From assembly GCA_049323895.1 (NCBI GenBank), contig JBMOKT010000016.1:22695-86694 (forward strand): a stretch of 64,000 nt of DNA. Reading direction: 5' to 3'. The stretch is from JBMOKT01 sp049323895 (GTDB taxonomy: Bacteria; Bacillota; Peptococcia; Peptococcales; BICA1-8). Below are positions 9,407 through 18,119 of the stretch, in pieces (positions within the stretch are counted from its first letter, which is position 1; every line of letters starts with the position of its first letter). A program made the position numbers and the translations under genes. A model generated the notes under the pieces. It was given only the letters and a program-made list of their open reading frames with translations, did not search any database and was not told the DNA's origin.

Positions 9407-10462
9407 ATGGAGGATTTTATTTGTATATATTGCAAAAATAAGTATCCGATTTCAGAAGCATCAGTTTCTGATATTATTCCTTATGCATTAATAGGTGAAA
9501 AAAAACTTCAACTTAAAAACAGAGTATGCCAAGGATGCAATGAACTAGTAAACAAAAATGTTGAAGAAGATTTAATTAAGAAATTTGAAAGCTTACGAAG
9601 AAGGATAAACCCTTTAACTAGACGTGGAAAATCCTTAAAAGATCAGTATATTATTAAATTCCAAAGTGACAGAATTGAGGCTGAAACTAATCCCATAAAA
9701 GCGGATAGTCCACAAGATATTTTAAATAGACCACTACTTTTTAGAGACAAAGATAAAAAGGGTATTATAATTGGTCCATACGACACGATTGTTGACTTCG
9801 CGACAAAAAAGAATAAAAAAGAAAAAGTTGAAACAGTAGAAAATGTTCAAGATAAATTATCAATTATAGAAACCTACCCTATTACAATTGGAGACTTTTT
9901 TTCAGATGAAATGAAAACAATGGTTTCAAAAATTTGTTATGAATGGGTAGTGAGTGTTACTAATTATAATGAAATAATGCTTCCAGATTATGAATTAATT
10001 AGTCAAGCTATATATGACAATAAAGTCGCCGAATATAATATAGTTGCAGTATTAACTAATGATAATATTGCAAAAGCGTTATTTGAAGATTTAAACGTTC
10101 ATCACGAAAAAAATGAAAACTTGATTGTGCCACGAAAGTTAATTGTTGGAGATTATCTTTTGTTCTTTGAAATAAAAAATGATAAGTTATACTGCTATTT
10201 TGTATTTATGGGTATGGTTCTGTACAGGGTATTAATTACTACAAAAAACTTGCCGGAAACTAAAGACATATTGATCTCAAGAATATATAAATATAAAGGC
10301 AGAACAGGCGAACTCGAAATATGGATGCCTCATAGAGATAATTGGCCACTATTAAGCTATCATTTGGATTTGGATGAAAATTATAATCACCCTGAGATGT
10401 ACATAGAATATCTTAAAACTAAATTAAGCGAGATTATAAAATTCAGGGTCGAGGAACAATAA
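9407..10462 (+). CDS. HNH-like zinc-finger protein with a substituted catalytic position
   Basis: A 351-residue protein in a very AT-rich gene. The N-terminus has two Cys pairs (C6/C9 and C41/C44) around the segment VSDIIPYALIG, followed by N45. This is the layout of HNH endonucleases of the CxxC - EHIIPxxLGG - CxxCN type. Here the EH is SD (residues 21-22), so the usual general-base histidine is replaced by aspartate. The remaining 300 residues, rich in Lys, Asn and Ile, are not recognised and contain no membrane segment. It stands alone between non-coding GC-rich stretches, like a mobile or defence-related cargo gene, but function is not shown. Ribosome site GAAAGGAT lies upstream of the ATG. 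Confidence 0.5.
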   Translation: MEDFICIYCKNKYPISEASVSDIIPYALIGEKKLQLKNRVCQGCNELVNKNVEEDLIKKFESLRRRINPLTRRGKSLKDQYIIKFQSDRIEAETNPIKADSPQDILNRPLLFRDKDKKGIIIGPYDTIVDFATKKNKKEKVETVENVQDKLSIIETYPITIGDFFSDEMKTMVSKICYEWVVSVTNYNEIMLPDYELISQAIYDNKVAEYNIVAVLTNDNIAKALFEDLNVHHEKNENLIVPRKLIVGDYLLFFEIKNDKLYCYFVFMGMVLYRVLITTKNLPETKDILISRIYKYKGRTGELEIWMPHRDNWPLLSYHLDLDENYNHPEMYIEYLKTKLSEIIKFRVEEQ

Positions 10463-10769
10463 CCTTTTAATTTACAAATCTCTAGTATGTTGAATTCTGC
10501 AGATTTTGCGGATTTGAGCAGCCGCCGTCCATGGCGGTATTGACGCTGGGGGCGACCAACTTCACTTAACATCGCATTTCCGCGCCAGCGCGGATTAGCA
10601 AGGTCAGCGGGAACAAGGAATTGGGTAGGGCTGGACCAGCCGCGCACATTCCCCGGCCTAAGTCAGGCATGACCCGGCTTGCCCGTCCATCGCCTTTAGG
10701 CCAGAGGACGTAGGAAATGCAGGGCCGTTAGTGCGCCTAGGAAGCTTGGCTATATAAAGGAGAAAATAT
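10463..10769. repeat. GC-rich orphan intergenic block with nested inverted repeats
   Basis: From about 10,500 to 10,750 the sequence is strikingly GC-rich although both flanks are AT-rich. It holds short palindromic pieces: CCGCC-GTCCAT-GGCGG (10522-10537), GCGCCAGCGC, and GCTGGACCAGC. No good reading frame with a ribosome site is present. The 11-mer CCGTCCATGGC at 10525-10535 also occurs at 9330-9340, on the other side of the HNH-like gene. It resembles a dispersed structured repeat rather than a gene; copy number in the genome is unknown. Confidence 0.45.
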
Positions 10770-11291
10770 ATGAAAAGTGTAAATATTAATAAGTTTGTTG
10801 AAAAGGTAGCTCAACAGCCATCAGACAATGAACTATATAATATGTATTTTGGAGATGAAGGAGAACCCTTACGTGAGAATCTATGTAATTATCTTAAAGA
10901 AATGGTAGAAAACAAACCGACTCATTTGCTATTGGGAGAGGCAGCTGGGCCGGATGGTGCATGTCGAACGGGAATACCATTTACGGATGAACAAATATTA
11001 TCTTTAGGTCATCGTACTATTGGCAGTCAGACAATCTTCACACTCAACTATAATCTTCCATATATAACAAACGGGAATATAATCTCCGAGAATAGTGCAC
11101 AGCGTGTTTGGGCAACGATTACGAGCACAGGAAATTTACCATTAATGTGGAATGCCGTACCATATTATCCCCATAAAAAAGATGATTATTTTGAAATTAG
11201 GAATCCAAGGGATGATAGTGAAGTTAGAAAATTTAAAAGCTTTGTTATCATATATCCGACAATTGAAATGCAAACAAATTCTATGGTATAA
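10770..11291 (+). CDS. Uracil-DNA-glycosylase-superfamily protein, probably C-terminally truncated
   Basis: A 173-residue protein with two motifs of the uracil-DNA glycosylase fold: LLGEAAGPDGACRTGIPFTD (about residues 54-73; the GEA-G and GIPF elements that form the active-site loop) and LMWNAVPYYPHK (about residues 125-136). Family members usually continue for another 50 or more residues with a C-terminal catalytic or DNA-inserting loop containing histidine. Here the frame runs into an unrelated-looking tail and stops. So it is either a short variant or a degraded gene. Ribosome site AAAGGAG precedes the ATG. Base excision repair of uracil is the family role; activity of this copy is doubtful. 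Confidence 0.55.
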   Translation: MKSVNINKFVEKVAQQPSDNELYNMYFGDEGEPLRENLCNYLKEMVENKPTHLLLGEAAGPDGACRTGIPFTDEQILSLGHRTIGSQTIFTLNYNLPYITNGNIISENSAQRVWATITSTGNLPLMWNAVPYYPHKKDDYFEIRNPRDDSEVRKFKSFVIIYPTIEMQTNSMV

Positions 11292-11375
11292 TTATGATAA
11301 TAATTATCATTTGTGTTTTTCTATAAACTAAAACTACTCAAGTTAAAGAACCTAATACTATAAGGGGAACTATTT

Positions 11376-12365
11376 ATGAGAATACTAGAAAAGTTACACA
11401 CCTTGTTTATTATACTAGCTGTTATAATAGGACTTTTGTTAGGTCAAATACCAGTTATTGAAGTTAATGCTGAACAGTTTATTGTTCCTTTCTTGCTTCT
11501 AATGCTATACGGTTTATTTTTAGGCATTCCAATTAAAGATTTAAAGAAAGCCTTTGGAAATGTCAAATTTGCAGCAACGAGTTTAACAATAAATTTTATC
11601 TGGACACCATTACTGGCCTGGGGATTAGGTGCTATATTTCTTTTTGATCAACCAGCCCTATGGGTTGGTTTTATTATGTTGATGGTAACACCATGTACAG
11701 ATTGGTATCTTGTTTTTACTGGGATAGCAAAAGGAAATGTTTCTTTATCAACAGCTATATTACCAATTAATCTTATTTTACAGGTTTTACTGTTACCTGT
11801 TTTTTTGCTTCTTTTCGCAGGAGTGATGAAAACGGTCGAAATGTCCTTCCTGATTGAAAGTATTTTACTTGTGCTTGCTTTACCTTTCTTGCTTGCCAAT
11901 GTTACGAGATTTATTTTTAAGAATCGACAAAAAGTAATAGAAAAGAAAATTACACCTTTTTTTGAAACAGGTCAAGTTATTTTTTTAAGCTTAGCTATTA
12001 TGGCGATGTTTGCTTCACAAGGAAGATATTTAATTGAAAACATAAATGTAGTATACATGTTGCTTATTCCTGTTTTTCTCTTTTTCCTGATTAATTTTAT
12101 GCTTGGACGTTTCGTTAGCCGCTTATTAAAGTTTTCATATGAAGACTCCGCTAGTTTAAACTTAACCACACTAGCTAGAAATTCACCCTTGTCCCTAGCT
12201 ATAGCTGTGGTTGCATTCCCGGATCAACCTCTTATAGCCCTTGCATTAGTTGTTGGTCCGTTAATTGAATTGCCTTTATTGGCAGTTACTTCTCAAATTC
12301 TCTTATGGATTCGTAAGAGAGGATTGATTATAAAAAAAGAAATTACCAGGTCTAGTAGGAAGTAA
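11376..12365 (+). CDS. ACR3-like / SBF-fold transporter (arsenic-resistance-type), copy 1
   Basis: A 329-residue membrane protein with about ten hydrophobic segments, of the bile acid:sodium symporter/ACR3 superfamily. The segment MLMVTPCTDWYLVF (about residues 104-117) matches the position of the ACR3 motif with its essential cysteine in TM4, but DWY replaces the usual small and hydrophobic residues after PCT. ACR3 proteins export arsenite; this branch is commonly labelled arsenic resistance protein, but its substrate is not established by the sequence. A close paralogue lies at 55628-58137, interrupted by an insertion sequence. No arsR or arsC gene is next to this copy. Ribosome site AAGGGGA. 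Confidence 0.7.
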   Translation: MRILEKLHTLFIILAVIIGLLLGQIPVIEVNAEQFIVPFLLLMLYGLFLGIPIKDLKKAFGNVKFAATSLTINFIWTPLLAWGLGAIFLFDQPALWVGFIMLMVTPCTDWYLVFTGIAKGNVSLSTAILPINLILQVLLLPVFLLLFAGVMKTVEMSFLIESILLVLALPFLLANVTRFIFKNRQKVIEKKITPFFETGQVIFLSLAIMAMFASQGRYLIENINVVYMLLIPVFLFFLINFMLGRFVSRLLKFSYEDSASLNLTTLARNSPLSLAIAVVAFPDQPLIALALVVGPLIELPLLAVTSQILLWIRKRGLIIKKEITRSSRK

Positions 12366-12415
12366 GTATTTATAAATATAGTATTTTACAAATAAAAATA
12401 ATTTATAAAATAGAG

Positions 12416-12466
12416 AAAGACCATGAAGAGAGCTTATATCAGCTTCCAAACTTCATGGTCTTTTTG
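12416..12466 (+). terminator. Strong terminator after the ACR3-like gene
   Basis: Perfect 13-bp stem: AAAGACCATGAAG (12416-12428) pairs with CTTCATGGTCTTT (12451-12463), followed by T residues. Confidence 0.8.
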
Positions 12467-12797
12467 TGTTTTATTCAATTTTTGATTAAGCCAAAAAAAA
12501 ATTATTATTTTTCCCCATCTTCAAAAACAAAATAACCCTCAAATTTGCATCCAAGAGCTTCCGTTGGCTATAATCTTACTCCTACAGATTTTATCTTTTC
12601 TATTAATAAGGGATTACTGGTAGAGATTATTTGTGAAAATAATGAGAAATTCTGTTGGTTAGAACCAAATGAACAGTATTAATATTAAGTTCCCTCATAA
12701 ACTTTTTGTTTTTTTCTAATTTTGTAACCTTACCAATTTCTAACTCGTCAAAATATATGAAAAAAACAAAAAAACAAAAGTAGAAGGAGGATTTTTT
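12467..12797. other. Intergenic region before the NEW3 gene; no gene seen
   Basis: About 330 AT-rich bases. I see no supported frame, only short homopolymer runs and a good ribosome site (AGAAGGAGG) at its right end for the gene at 12798. A promoter for that operon should lie here but no box is clear enough to call. Confidence 0.4.
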
Positions 12798-13982
12798 ATG
12801 ATTACCCACAAAATTACTAACCACAAAACAACTACAACAGTTTTTACCTTTATGCTGGTATTTTTCTTTGTACTATCAATGTTTCCTGTTGTAGAAGCAG
12901 AGGCATCCAGTCTTTCAATTTATACTACCTACCCTAGTATAGCAGTAAAACCCGGTGAAAATGTCGAAACAACTATTGCGGTAGCAAATAATACCGGATA
13001 CGATTTAACTACAAAACTGGAGGTATTATCCTTGCCTGAAGGCTGGGAAGCCTATATTGAAGGCGGGGGGAAAGTAATTGACAAAATTTATTTATCAGAA
13101 AATATGGGGAGAGTTGATTTAACTGTTAAAATCCCTAAAGATTCTGAAGAAGGAAATTATACTGTTGTCTTAGGTGCCTCATCGGGAAACTATAGTGACC
13201 GTTTAAATCTTGAATATAGAATAAAATCAGACCTTGATAATAAAGGAAAATTAACAACAAATTATTCTGAGCTAAAAGGCTCCAGTGATACAAGCTTTAA
13301 ATACGAAGTAGACATTACCAACAATAAAAGTGGTGCTCAAACCTATAGTTTGGGGGCAGATGCAGAAAGAGGGTGGCAGGTAAAGTTTACAACCAAGTAT
13401 GACAGTAAACAAATAGCCAGCATTCCGATTGAGACAAATAAATCAGCTTCATTGCAGGTGGAAATAGTACCCCCGGCCAAAGTAAAAGCAGGAGAATATG
13501 TAATTCCTATCGCAGCGGAATCTTCTGATGAAACCCTGACAACACAACTAAAAGTAATTATTACCGGAAGTTACGGAATGGAAGTTACAACTCCCACAGG
13601 CAGGTTAAATACGGAAACAACAGCCGGAAAAGAAAAAGCTGTAGAGGTAGAAATCCAAAACACCGGCAGTTCTGAACTGCAGGGAGTGAAATTGTCATCC
13701 TGGGAACCGGATGGCTGGGAGGTTAAATTTGATAAGGATGTGGTAGATTCTATCGCCCCTGGTGAGTCAGCTGCGGTTAAGGCTTTTATCAAGCCTGATG
13801 AAAAAGCCATTGCGGGGGACTATGTAGTAAAAATTTCCGCTGATACTCCGGAAACAGCAAGCTCCGCTGAATTTAGAGTCATGGTCAAAACATCAACCAT
13901 ATGGGGAGTAGTAGGTGTATTGGTAATCATCTTCCTAGTAGGCGGGTTATACTGGACATTTAACACATATGGGAGACGATAA
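12798..13982 (+). CDS. Secreted, membrane-anchored NEW3-domain protein
   Basis: A 394-residue surface protein: signal peptide (about 15-35, ending near VEAEA), three or so repeated beta-sandwich units of the NEW3 (alpha-galactosidase-associated/COG1470) type with recurring LPEGWE, ERGWQ and EPDGWE motifs, and a single C-terminal membrane helix (about 368-388) with a short positive tail. It is followed after 2 bases by an ABC ATPase and an ABC-2 permease, so the three probably form one unit. Such NEW3-ABC trios are common in Firmicutes; the NEW3 protein may be an extracellular accessory of the exporter. The carried substrate is unknown. Ribosome site AGAAGGAGG. Confidence 0.7.
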   Translation: MITHKITNHKTTTTVFTFMLVFFFVLSMFPVVEAEASSLSIYTTYPSIAVKPGENVETTIAVANNTGYDLTTKLEVLSLPEGWEAYIEGGGKVIDKIYLSENMGRVDLTVKIPKDSEEGNYTVVLGASSGNYSDRLNLEYRIKSDLDNKGKLTTNYSELKGSSDTSFKYEVDITNNKSGAQTYSLGADAERGWQVKFTTKYDSKQIASIPIETNKSASLQVEIVPPAKVKAGEYVIPIAAESSDETLTTQLKVIITGSYGMEVTTPTGRLNTETTAGKEKAVEVEIQNTGSSELQGVKLSSWEPDGWEVKFDKDVVDSIAPGESAAVKAFIKPDEKAIAGDYVVKISADTPETASSAEFRVMVKTSTIWGVVGVLVIIFLVGGLYWTFNTYGRR

Positions 13983-13984
13983 AG

Positions 13985-14926
13985 ATGAATGATAAGGTAA
14001 TTATTAAAACTGAAGGCCTGACAAAAAAATATGGAGATTTTACCGCTGTGAATGACTTAAATCTTGAAATATATGAAGGCGAAATCTTTGGGCTTTTGGG
14101 TCCTAACGGGGCGGGGAAAACAACCACTATTTTAATGCTCCTGGGGTTAACCGAACCAACACAAGGTGCTGCACATATTAAAAATTATGATACTACCCGA
14201 AATACCATAGCAGTAAAAAAAATAGTTGGTTATTTGCCTGACCATGTAGGGTTTTACGATGATATGACGGGAAGAGAAAACTTAAGGTTTATAGGGCGGT
14301 TAAACGGCCTGAATTCTAGGAATATAGAAGAAAAAATTGATAATTTATTAGAACTGGTAAAACTCTCCCAAGTTGGAGATAACAAAGTTGGGACCTATTC
14401 GAGAGGTATGAAACAACGGCTGGGGATAGCTGATACATTAATGAAAGACCCGGAAGTAATTATTTTGGATGAACCTACATTAGGGCTTGATCCCAAAGGC
14501 ATAAATGAGATACTCGACCTGATTGTTGAGCTTGCCAAAAAAAATAATAGAACTATCTTAATTTCTTCACATCTTTTACATCAGGTTCAAAGAATATGTG
14601 ACCGGGTAGGAATTTTTGTTAAAGGGAACCTCCTTACCCATGGACCAATAAGCACCCTGGAAGAAAAGGTTTTTGCAGATCAGCCATTAACTTTAGAATT
14701 AGAAGTTTCTCCTGTAAATGAGGAGCTTACTCCCCTTATTAAGTCTATCAATGAAGAAGTGGAAGTTGAAATAAAGGAAGACAAAATAATTGTCCGGTCC
14801 AAAGAGGAAATTAGAAAAAAGCTTGTTAAGACTCTAAGTAATAACGACTATGAGATACTTTTTCTAAAGCAAAGCGGTCGGGACCTAGATGATATTTATA
14901 ACCGGTATTTTGCAGGAAAGGAGTGA
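13985..14926 (+). CDS. ABC transporter ATP-binding protein (partner of NEW3 protein)
   Basis: A 313-residue ABC ATPase of the drug/antibiotic or ABC-2 export group. Walker A is GPNGAGKTTT (about residues 40-49), the signature is YSRGMKQRLG (about 138-147), and Walker B is VIILDEPTLGLD (about 156-167); the switch histidine lies in ISSHLLHQ. The C-terminal 90 residues form the extension usual in exporters of this type. It starts 2 bases after the NEW3 gene and its last codons lie directly before the permease ribosome site, indicating one operon. It would energise the membrane protein encoded next. Confidence 0.85.
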   Translation: MNDKVIIKTEGLTKKYGDFTAVNDLNLEIYEGEIFGLLGPNGAGKTTTILMLLGLTEPTQGAAHIKNYDTTRNTIAVKKIVGYLPDHVGFYDDMTGRENLRFIGRLNGLNSRNIEEKIDNLLELVKLSQVGDNKVGTYSRGMKQRLGIADTLMKDPEVIILDEPTLGLDPKGINEILDLIVELAKKNNRTILISSHLLHQVQRICDRVGIFVKGNLLTHGPISTLEEKVFADQPLTLELEVSPVNEELTPLIKSINEEVEVEIKEDKIIVRSKEEIRKKLVKTLSNNDYEILFLKQSGRDLDDIYNRYFAGKE

Positions 14927-14930
14927 GGAG

Positions 14931-15875
14931 ATGAATAATAACAGTTTATGGGTTTTATATAAAAAAGAACTGGCTGACCATTTATGGAGTAAAAGGTTTG
15001 CTATTATTTTACTTCTGGTTGCTATCACAGGACTTTCCAGCATATCTGCAGCTGCAAGCGGTATTAGGAGTGCTGTTACTCAGGAGGGTAATTCCTTTGT
15101 GTTTTTACGGTTATTTACAGCCTCCGGAAATTCAATTCCATCTTTTCTTTCCTTTATGGCCTTTTTAGGACCATTAATAGGATTAGCACTTGGATTTGAT
15201 GCTATAAACGGAGAAATAAACCGGGGTTCCCTTAGCAGATTACTAGCTCAGCCTATTCCCAGAGATACGGTAATTAACGGAAAATTTCTGGCAGGATTTA
15301 CGTTAATCGCTTTAATGGTTATTTCTTTAGGTATTGCCATCGGAGGATTAGGTATTATTATGATAGGTATTCCTCCTACTCTTGAAGAAATATTAAGGAT
15401 ATGTGTTTTTTTCTTATTTACCATACTCTATATGTCATTTTGGCTGGCATTATCTCAGCTTTGCTCTTTGTTTTTCCGTCAGACCGCAACATCAGCTCTG
15501 GCTTGTATAGCCATATGGTTAATTTTATCAATATTCGTTGGTCTATTGGCAGGTGTTGTAGCTGATTCTCTATTTTCGGTAAATAATTCGGCAACATTGG
15601 ATATAGCTCTAAAAAATAGTGAGGTTAAATTAATGCTGAACAGAATATCTCCTGCAACTCTTTATAATGAAGCGACCATTACCTTACTAAATCCCGGAGT
15701 TAGAACCTTAGGTCCTGTAACACAGAATCAATTAATTGGTGCTATTCCAGGAGTTTTACCTTTTTCCCAAAGCTTATTGTTAATTTGGCCTCATCTTATA
15801 AGCCTGCTTGCTTTAAATATGGTTTGCTTTGCAGCAGCTTATATATTTTTTATGAGACAGGAAATAAGAGCCTGA
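14931..15875 (+). CDS. ABC-2 type permease
   Basis: A 314-residue permease with about six hydrophobic segments and the ABC-2 pattern, including the central FDAINGEINRGSLSRLLAQP stretch typical of the NosY/NatB-like group. The start at 14931 is chosen because AAAGGAGTGAGGAG precedes it; a longer frame from 14889 would overlap the ATPase gene by 38 bases. It forms the membrane channel for the ATPase at 13985. Whether it exports a lipid, peptide or other compound cannot be told. A hairpin without a clear T-run follows. Confidence 0.8.
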   Translation: MNNNSLWVLYKKELADHLWSKRFAIILLLVAITGLSSISAAASGIRSAVTQEGNSFVFLRLFTASGNSIPSFLSFMAFLGPLIGLALGFDAINGEINRGSLSRLLAQPIPRDTVINGKFLAGFTLIALMVISLGIAIGGLGIIMIGIPPTLEEILRICVFFLFTILYMSFWLALSQLCSLFFRQTATSALACIAIWLILSIFVGLLAGVVADSLFSVNNSATLDIALKNSEVKLMLNRISPATLYNEATITLLNPGVRTLGPVTQNQLIGAIPGVLPFSQSLLLIWPHLISLLALNMVCFAAAYIFFMRQEIRA

Positions 15876-15898
15876 AATAATTTACTGTTTACTTTTCC

Positions 15899-15925
15899 TC
15901 AGCCCTGTGTTAAAACAGGGCTGAC
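15899..15925 (+). terminator. Hairpin between the ABC operon and the sigma-factor gene
   Basis: TCAGCCCTG and CAGGGCTGA form a perfect 9-bp stem around a TGTTAAAA loop. The run after it is CTAACTTAC, not a clean T-tract, so it may be a weak terminator or an attenuating structure allowing read-through into the sigma-factor gene. Confidence 0.5.
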
Positions 15926-15951
15926 TAACTTACACATTGGAGAGATACTGT

Positions 15952-16491
15952 ATGCATAGTAATGTTAATAAGCAAATAACATACCATACAGAACAAGAAG
16001 AGCAATTAGAATATTTAATGCTCAGATTTGGAAAACAAGTGTTAAAATTAGCTTACTATTATGTGAGAGATAAGTATCTAGCTGAAGATATTTATCAAGA
16101 AGTATTTATCAGGGTATATCGGAATTTAGATAAATTTAAGCATGAAAGCAGTTACTATACATGGATATATAGAATTACCGTGAATTTATGTAAAGATTAT
16201 CTTAAATCAGCTACATTTAAAAAGCTTATTACATTTGGGATAATGAATGATTTTAAAAGGTCTTCACAGGAGGCCAATAGGTTATTGGAGAAAGTTGAAG
16301 GGGGAGAAGTATTTAGTCTTGTTATGGAGCTTCCTGCTAAATATCGACTTCCTTTAAGCTTACACTATTTTGAAGGCTTTTCCACTTCAGAGATTGCTCT
16401 AATGCTTGAAATAACCGAAAGTAATGTTAAAGTAAGACTACACAGAGGTAGAGAGAAACTTAAGACATTATTATCCAAGGAGGACAAATAA
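15952..16491 (+). CDS. ECF-type RNA polymerase sigma factor
   Basis: A 179-residue sigma-70 family protein with only regions 2 and 4. Region 2 shows YVRDKYLAEDIYQEVFIRVY and TWIYRITVN (about residues 40-85); region 4 shows LPLSLHYFEGFSTSEIALML followed by VKVRLHRGREKL (about 135-175). The start at 15952 is preferred over 15937 since TTGGAGAG lies just upstream. It overlaps the next gene by one base (TAATG), a membrane protein with the layout of an anti-sigma factor. The pair may regulate the adjacent NEW3-ABC operon, its own promoter, or the oppositely facing Met/Asn-rich gene, but no target promoter was identified. Confidence 0.85.
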   Translation: MHSNVNKQITYHTEQEEQLEYLMLRFGKQVLKLAYYYVRDKYLAEDIYQEVFIRVYRNLDKFKHESSYYTWIYRITVNLCKDYLKSATFKKLITFGIMNDFKRSSQEANRLLEKVEGGEVFSLVMELPAKYRLPLSLHYFEGFSTSEIALMLEITESNVKVRLHRGREKLKTLLSKEDK

Positions 16492-17489
16492 TGATTGATA
16501 AGAATGATTTAGAAAAAATCCTTGATAAATCCAAAAATGAATCTGAAAAGTTTTTCTCTAATTTTTCCTATGACAATATGAATAAAATGGTCCTCCATAA
16601 ATTGAAAAACAGTAGACAATCCTTCTTTTCGGGAAGAAGTTTGGGGCTTGGTACCAAGAAAACGGTTCTAGCAGCTTGCTCTGTAATTTTATTGATTTTT
16701 ATTTTTTTCGCAAAAGATGGAATGAATTTTGGAAACAAAGAGCTGGCATCACTGGGAACCCCGGTTTCCCAACAGTTAATTAAACTTGATAATCAAGACC
16801 TATCCCATTGGGTTAATTTTTTTAAGATTAATAAACCTGATAAGGTTAATGATAATTTGCTTGCTGTAATCTGGGAATCTGATAAAAATGATGATTATAA
16901 GCTGGTTTACAGCAGTTTATTTGAAGACAGCAGTAGACCTTCTCCTGTTACAAAAATTGATTTCCCGGACAATAACCCTTCTATGCTGGTAATTTCTTCT
17001 CATAATGATGCTGGTAAATATATTCATTATAGAGTACTAGGATATAAGGAAGACCAAATTTTCACATATATGGAGCAAAACTATGTTGCCGGAGGGGAGA
17101 TTAAGGTAGCTGATGGAATTTTAATAGAAAATCGCCTTATTCCTAACAATTATGTTGAAAAAGGTAGTGATGGTGATATGAGCCGAATAGTCACTTACTA
17201 TATACCTTACCAGTCTACTGAAACAGGGAGTATAGTTTTGCCTGCAGAAAAATTAAAAATTAAAAAGGGAGAGTATATTGCCCTGGTAGGAGATGAAAGA
17301 TCGCATATAGAACCTTTGAATTCCGTTTTGTTTTTAGAATGGGAATCAGGACCAGAGCTTTTAAATATAGATGAAAACATTAAAATTTTTCATGCGCAAA
17401 ATTTCGGTCGTGAAGATTTATATATAAAACTGATAAAGGGCGGTATGGCAAAAAAGATCTCTGTGGAAGTTGTTTCAGGTGAAAAATAA
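16491..17489 (+). CDS. Probable membrane anti-sigma factor for the adjacent ECF sigma
   Basis: A 332-residue single-pass protein: an N-terminal cytoplasmic region of about 55 residues, one membrane helix (about 58-76, VLAACSVILLIFIFFA) and a 250-residue extracytoplasmic domain that I do not recognise. This layout and the one-base overlap with the sigma gene are typical of anti-sigma factors, though no HxxxCxxC zinc motif is visible in the cytoplasmic part. It probably senses an envelope signal and holds the sigma factor inactive. Ribosome site AAGGAGG lies inside the sigma gene end. A bidirectional terminator follows. Confidence 0.6.
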   Translation: MIDKNDLEKILDKSKNESEKFFSNFSYDNMNKMVLHKLKNSRQSFFSGRSLGLGTKKTVLAACSVILLIFIFFAKDGMNFGNKELASLGTPVSQQLIKLDNQDLSHWVNFFKINKPDKVNDNLLAVIWESDKNDDYKLVYSSLFEDSSRPSPVTKIDFPDNNPSMLVISSHNDAGKYIHYRVLGYKEDQIFTYMEQNYVAGGEIKVADGILIENRLIPNNYVEKGSDGDMSRIVTYYIPYQSTETGSIVLPAEKLKIKKGEYIALVGDERSHIEPLNSVLFLEWESGPELLNIDENIKIFHAQNFGREDLYIKLIKGGMAKKISVEVVSGEK

Positions 17490-17522
17490 GACCAAAAGCA
17501 GAGGTTTACTTCATACAGAAAA

Positions 17523-17562
17523 AAATATGGTTAGAAGGATATTTCCTTCTAACCATATTTAA
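17523..17562. terminator. Bidirectional terminator between convergent genes
   Basis: A 16-bp near-perfect stem (AAATATGGTTAGAAGG with CCTTCTAACCATATTT) with a 6-base loop, with A residues on the left and T residues on the right. It serves both the anti-sigma gene (plus) and the Met/Asn-rich gene (minus). Confidence 0.8.
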
Positions 17563-17573
17563 TTAGAGGTGTA

Positions 17574-18119
17574 TTACCAGCTACAGTTATTATTATTCCA
17601 GCCTCTAGTAGAATTTCTGTTTCTCATAGTATTAGGCTGTACTTGCTTTTGTTGCTTAACCATTGAATTATGCCACGCCTTATCCATTTCTACCATTTGC
17701 TCAGGTGTCATGTTTTGCATCATTTGTTGGTGGTCCACTTGAGTGCAATATTGAAAACCTTGATTGTAAAGTTGATTGTTGAGATTTGGATTTGAATTAT
17801 TTTTCCCGTTGTTAGCACTATTATTTTGCCCAGTATTACTAGGTGAACTATTAGTATAAGTATTATTTTGTTGTGAGGTACCTGTATTGTTAGTAGCACT
17901 TGTTATATCCACATTTGTTTTAGTATTATTAGTTTTATTTATTGGGGTTGTATTCATATTCATATTCATGTTCATAGGCATTGGATTGGGGTCGTTCTTT
18001 ATCCAAGATGCCATTTTAGCTTGGTAATCTACTGGAATTGCTGCATTAGCTATACCTAGAGAACCTACGCCAATAAATAAGGACAATGCCACGGGAATTA
18101 TTTTATTTTTTATGTTCAT
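17574..18119 (-). CDS. Small secreted Asn/Met-rich protein
   Basis: A 181-residue exported protein: signal peptide (about 1-25, ending near IANA), a low-complexity middle dominated by Asn, Thr and Ser with a run of alternating Met and Asn (PMPMNMNMNMN), and a C-terminal part with HQQMMQNMTPEQMVEM and two cysteines. The start at 18119 follows GGAGG by 8 bases; a TTG further upstream overlaps that site. Alternating Met residues can bind copper(I) or silver, and several metal transporters are in this window, but metal binding is only inference. No known family was recognised. It faces the ECF sigma/anti-sigma pair. Confidence 0.55.
   Translation of the reverse strand: MNIKNKIIPVALSLFIGVGSLGIANAAIPVDYQAKMASWIKNDPNPMPMNMNMNMNTTPINKTNNTKTNVDITSATNNTGTSQQNNTYTNSSPSNTGQNNSANNGKNNSNPNLNNQLYNQGFQYCTQVDHQQMMQNMTPEQMVEMDKAWHNSMVKQQKQVQPNTMRNRNSTRGWNNNNCSW

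Noticed and set aside
10387..10647. 86-codon minus-strand frame across the GC-rich block
   Set aside because: It crosses the end of the HNH-like gene and the palindromic block, has no ribosome site, and its product is a translated repeat.
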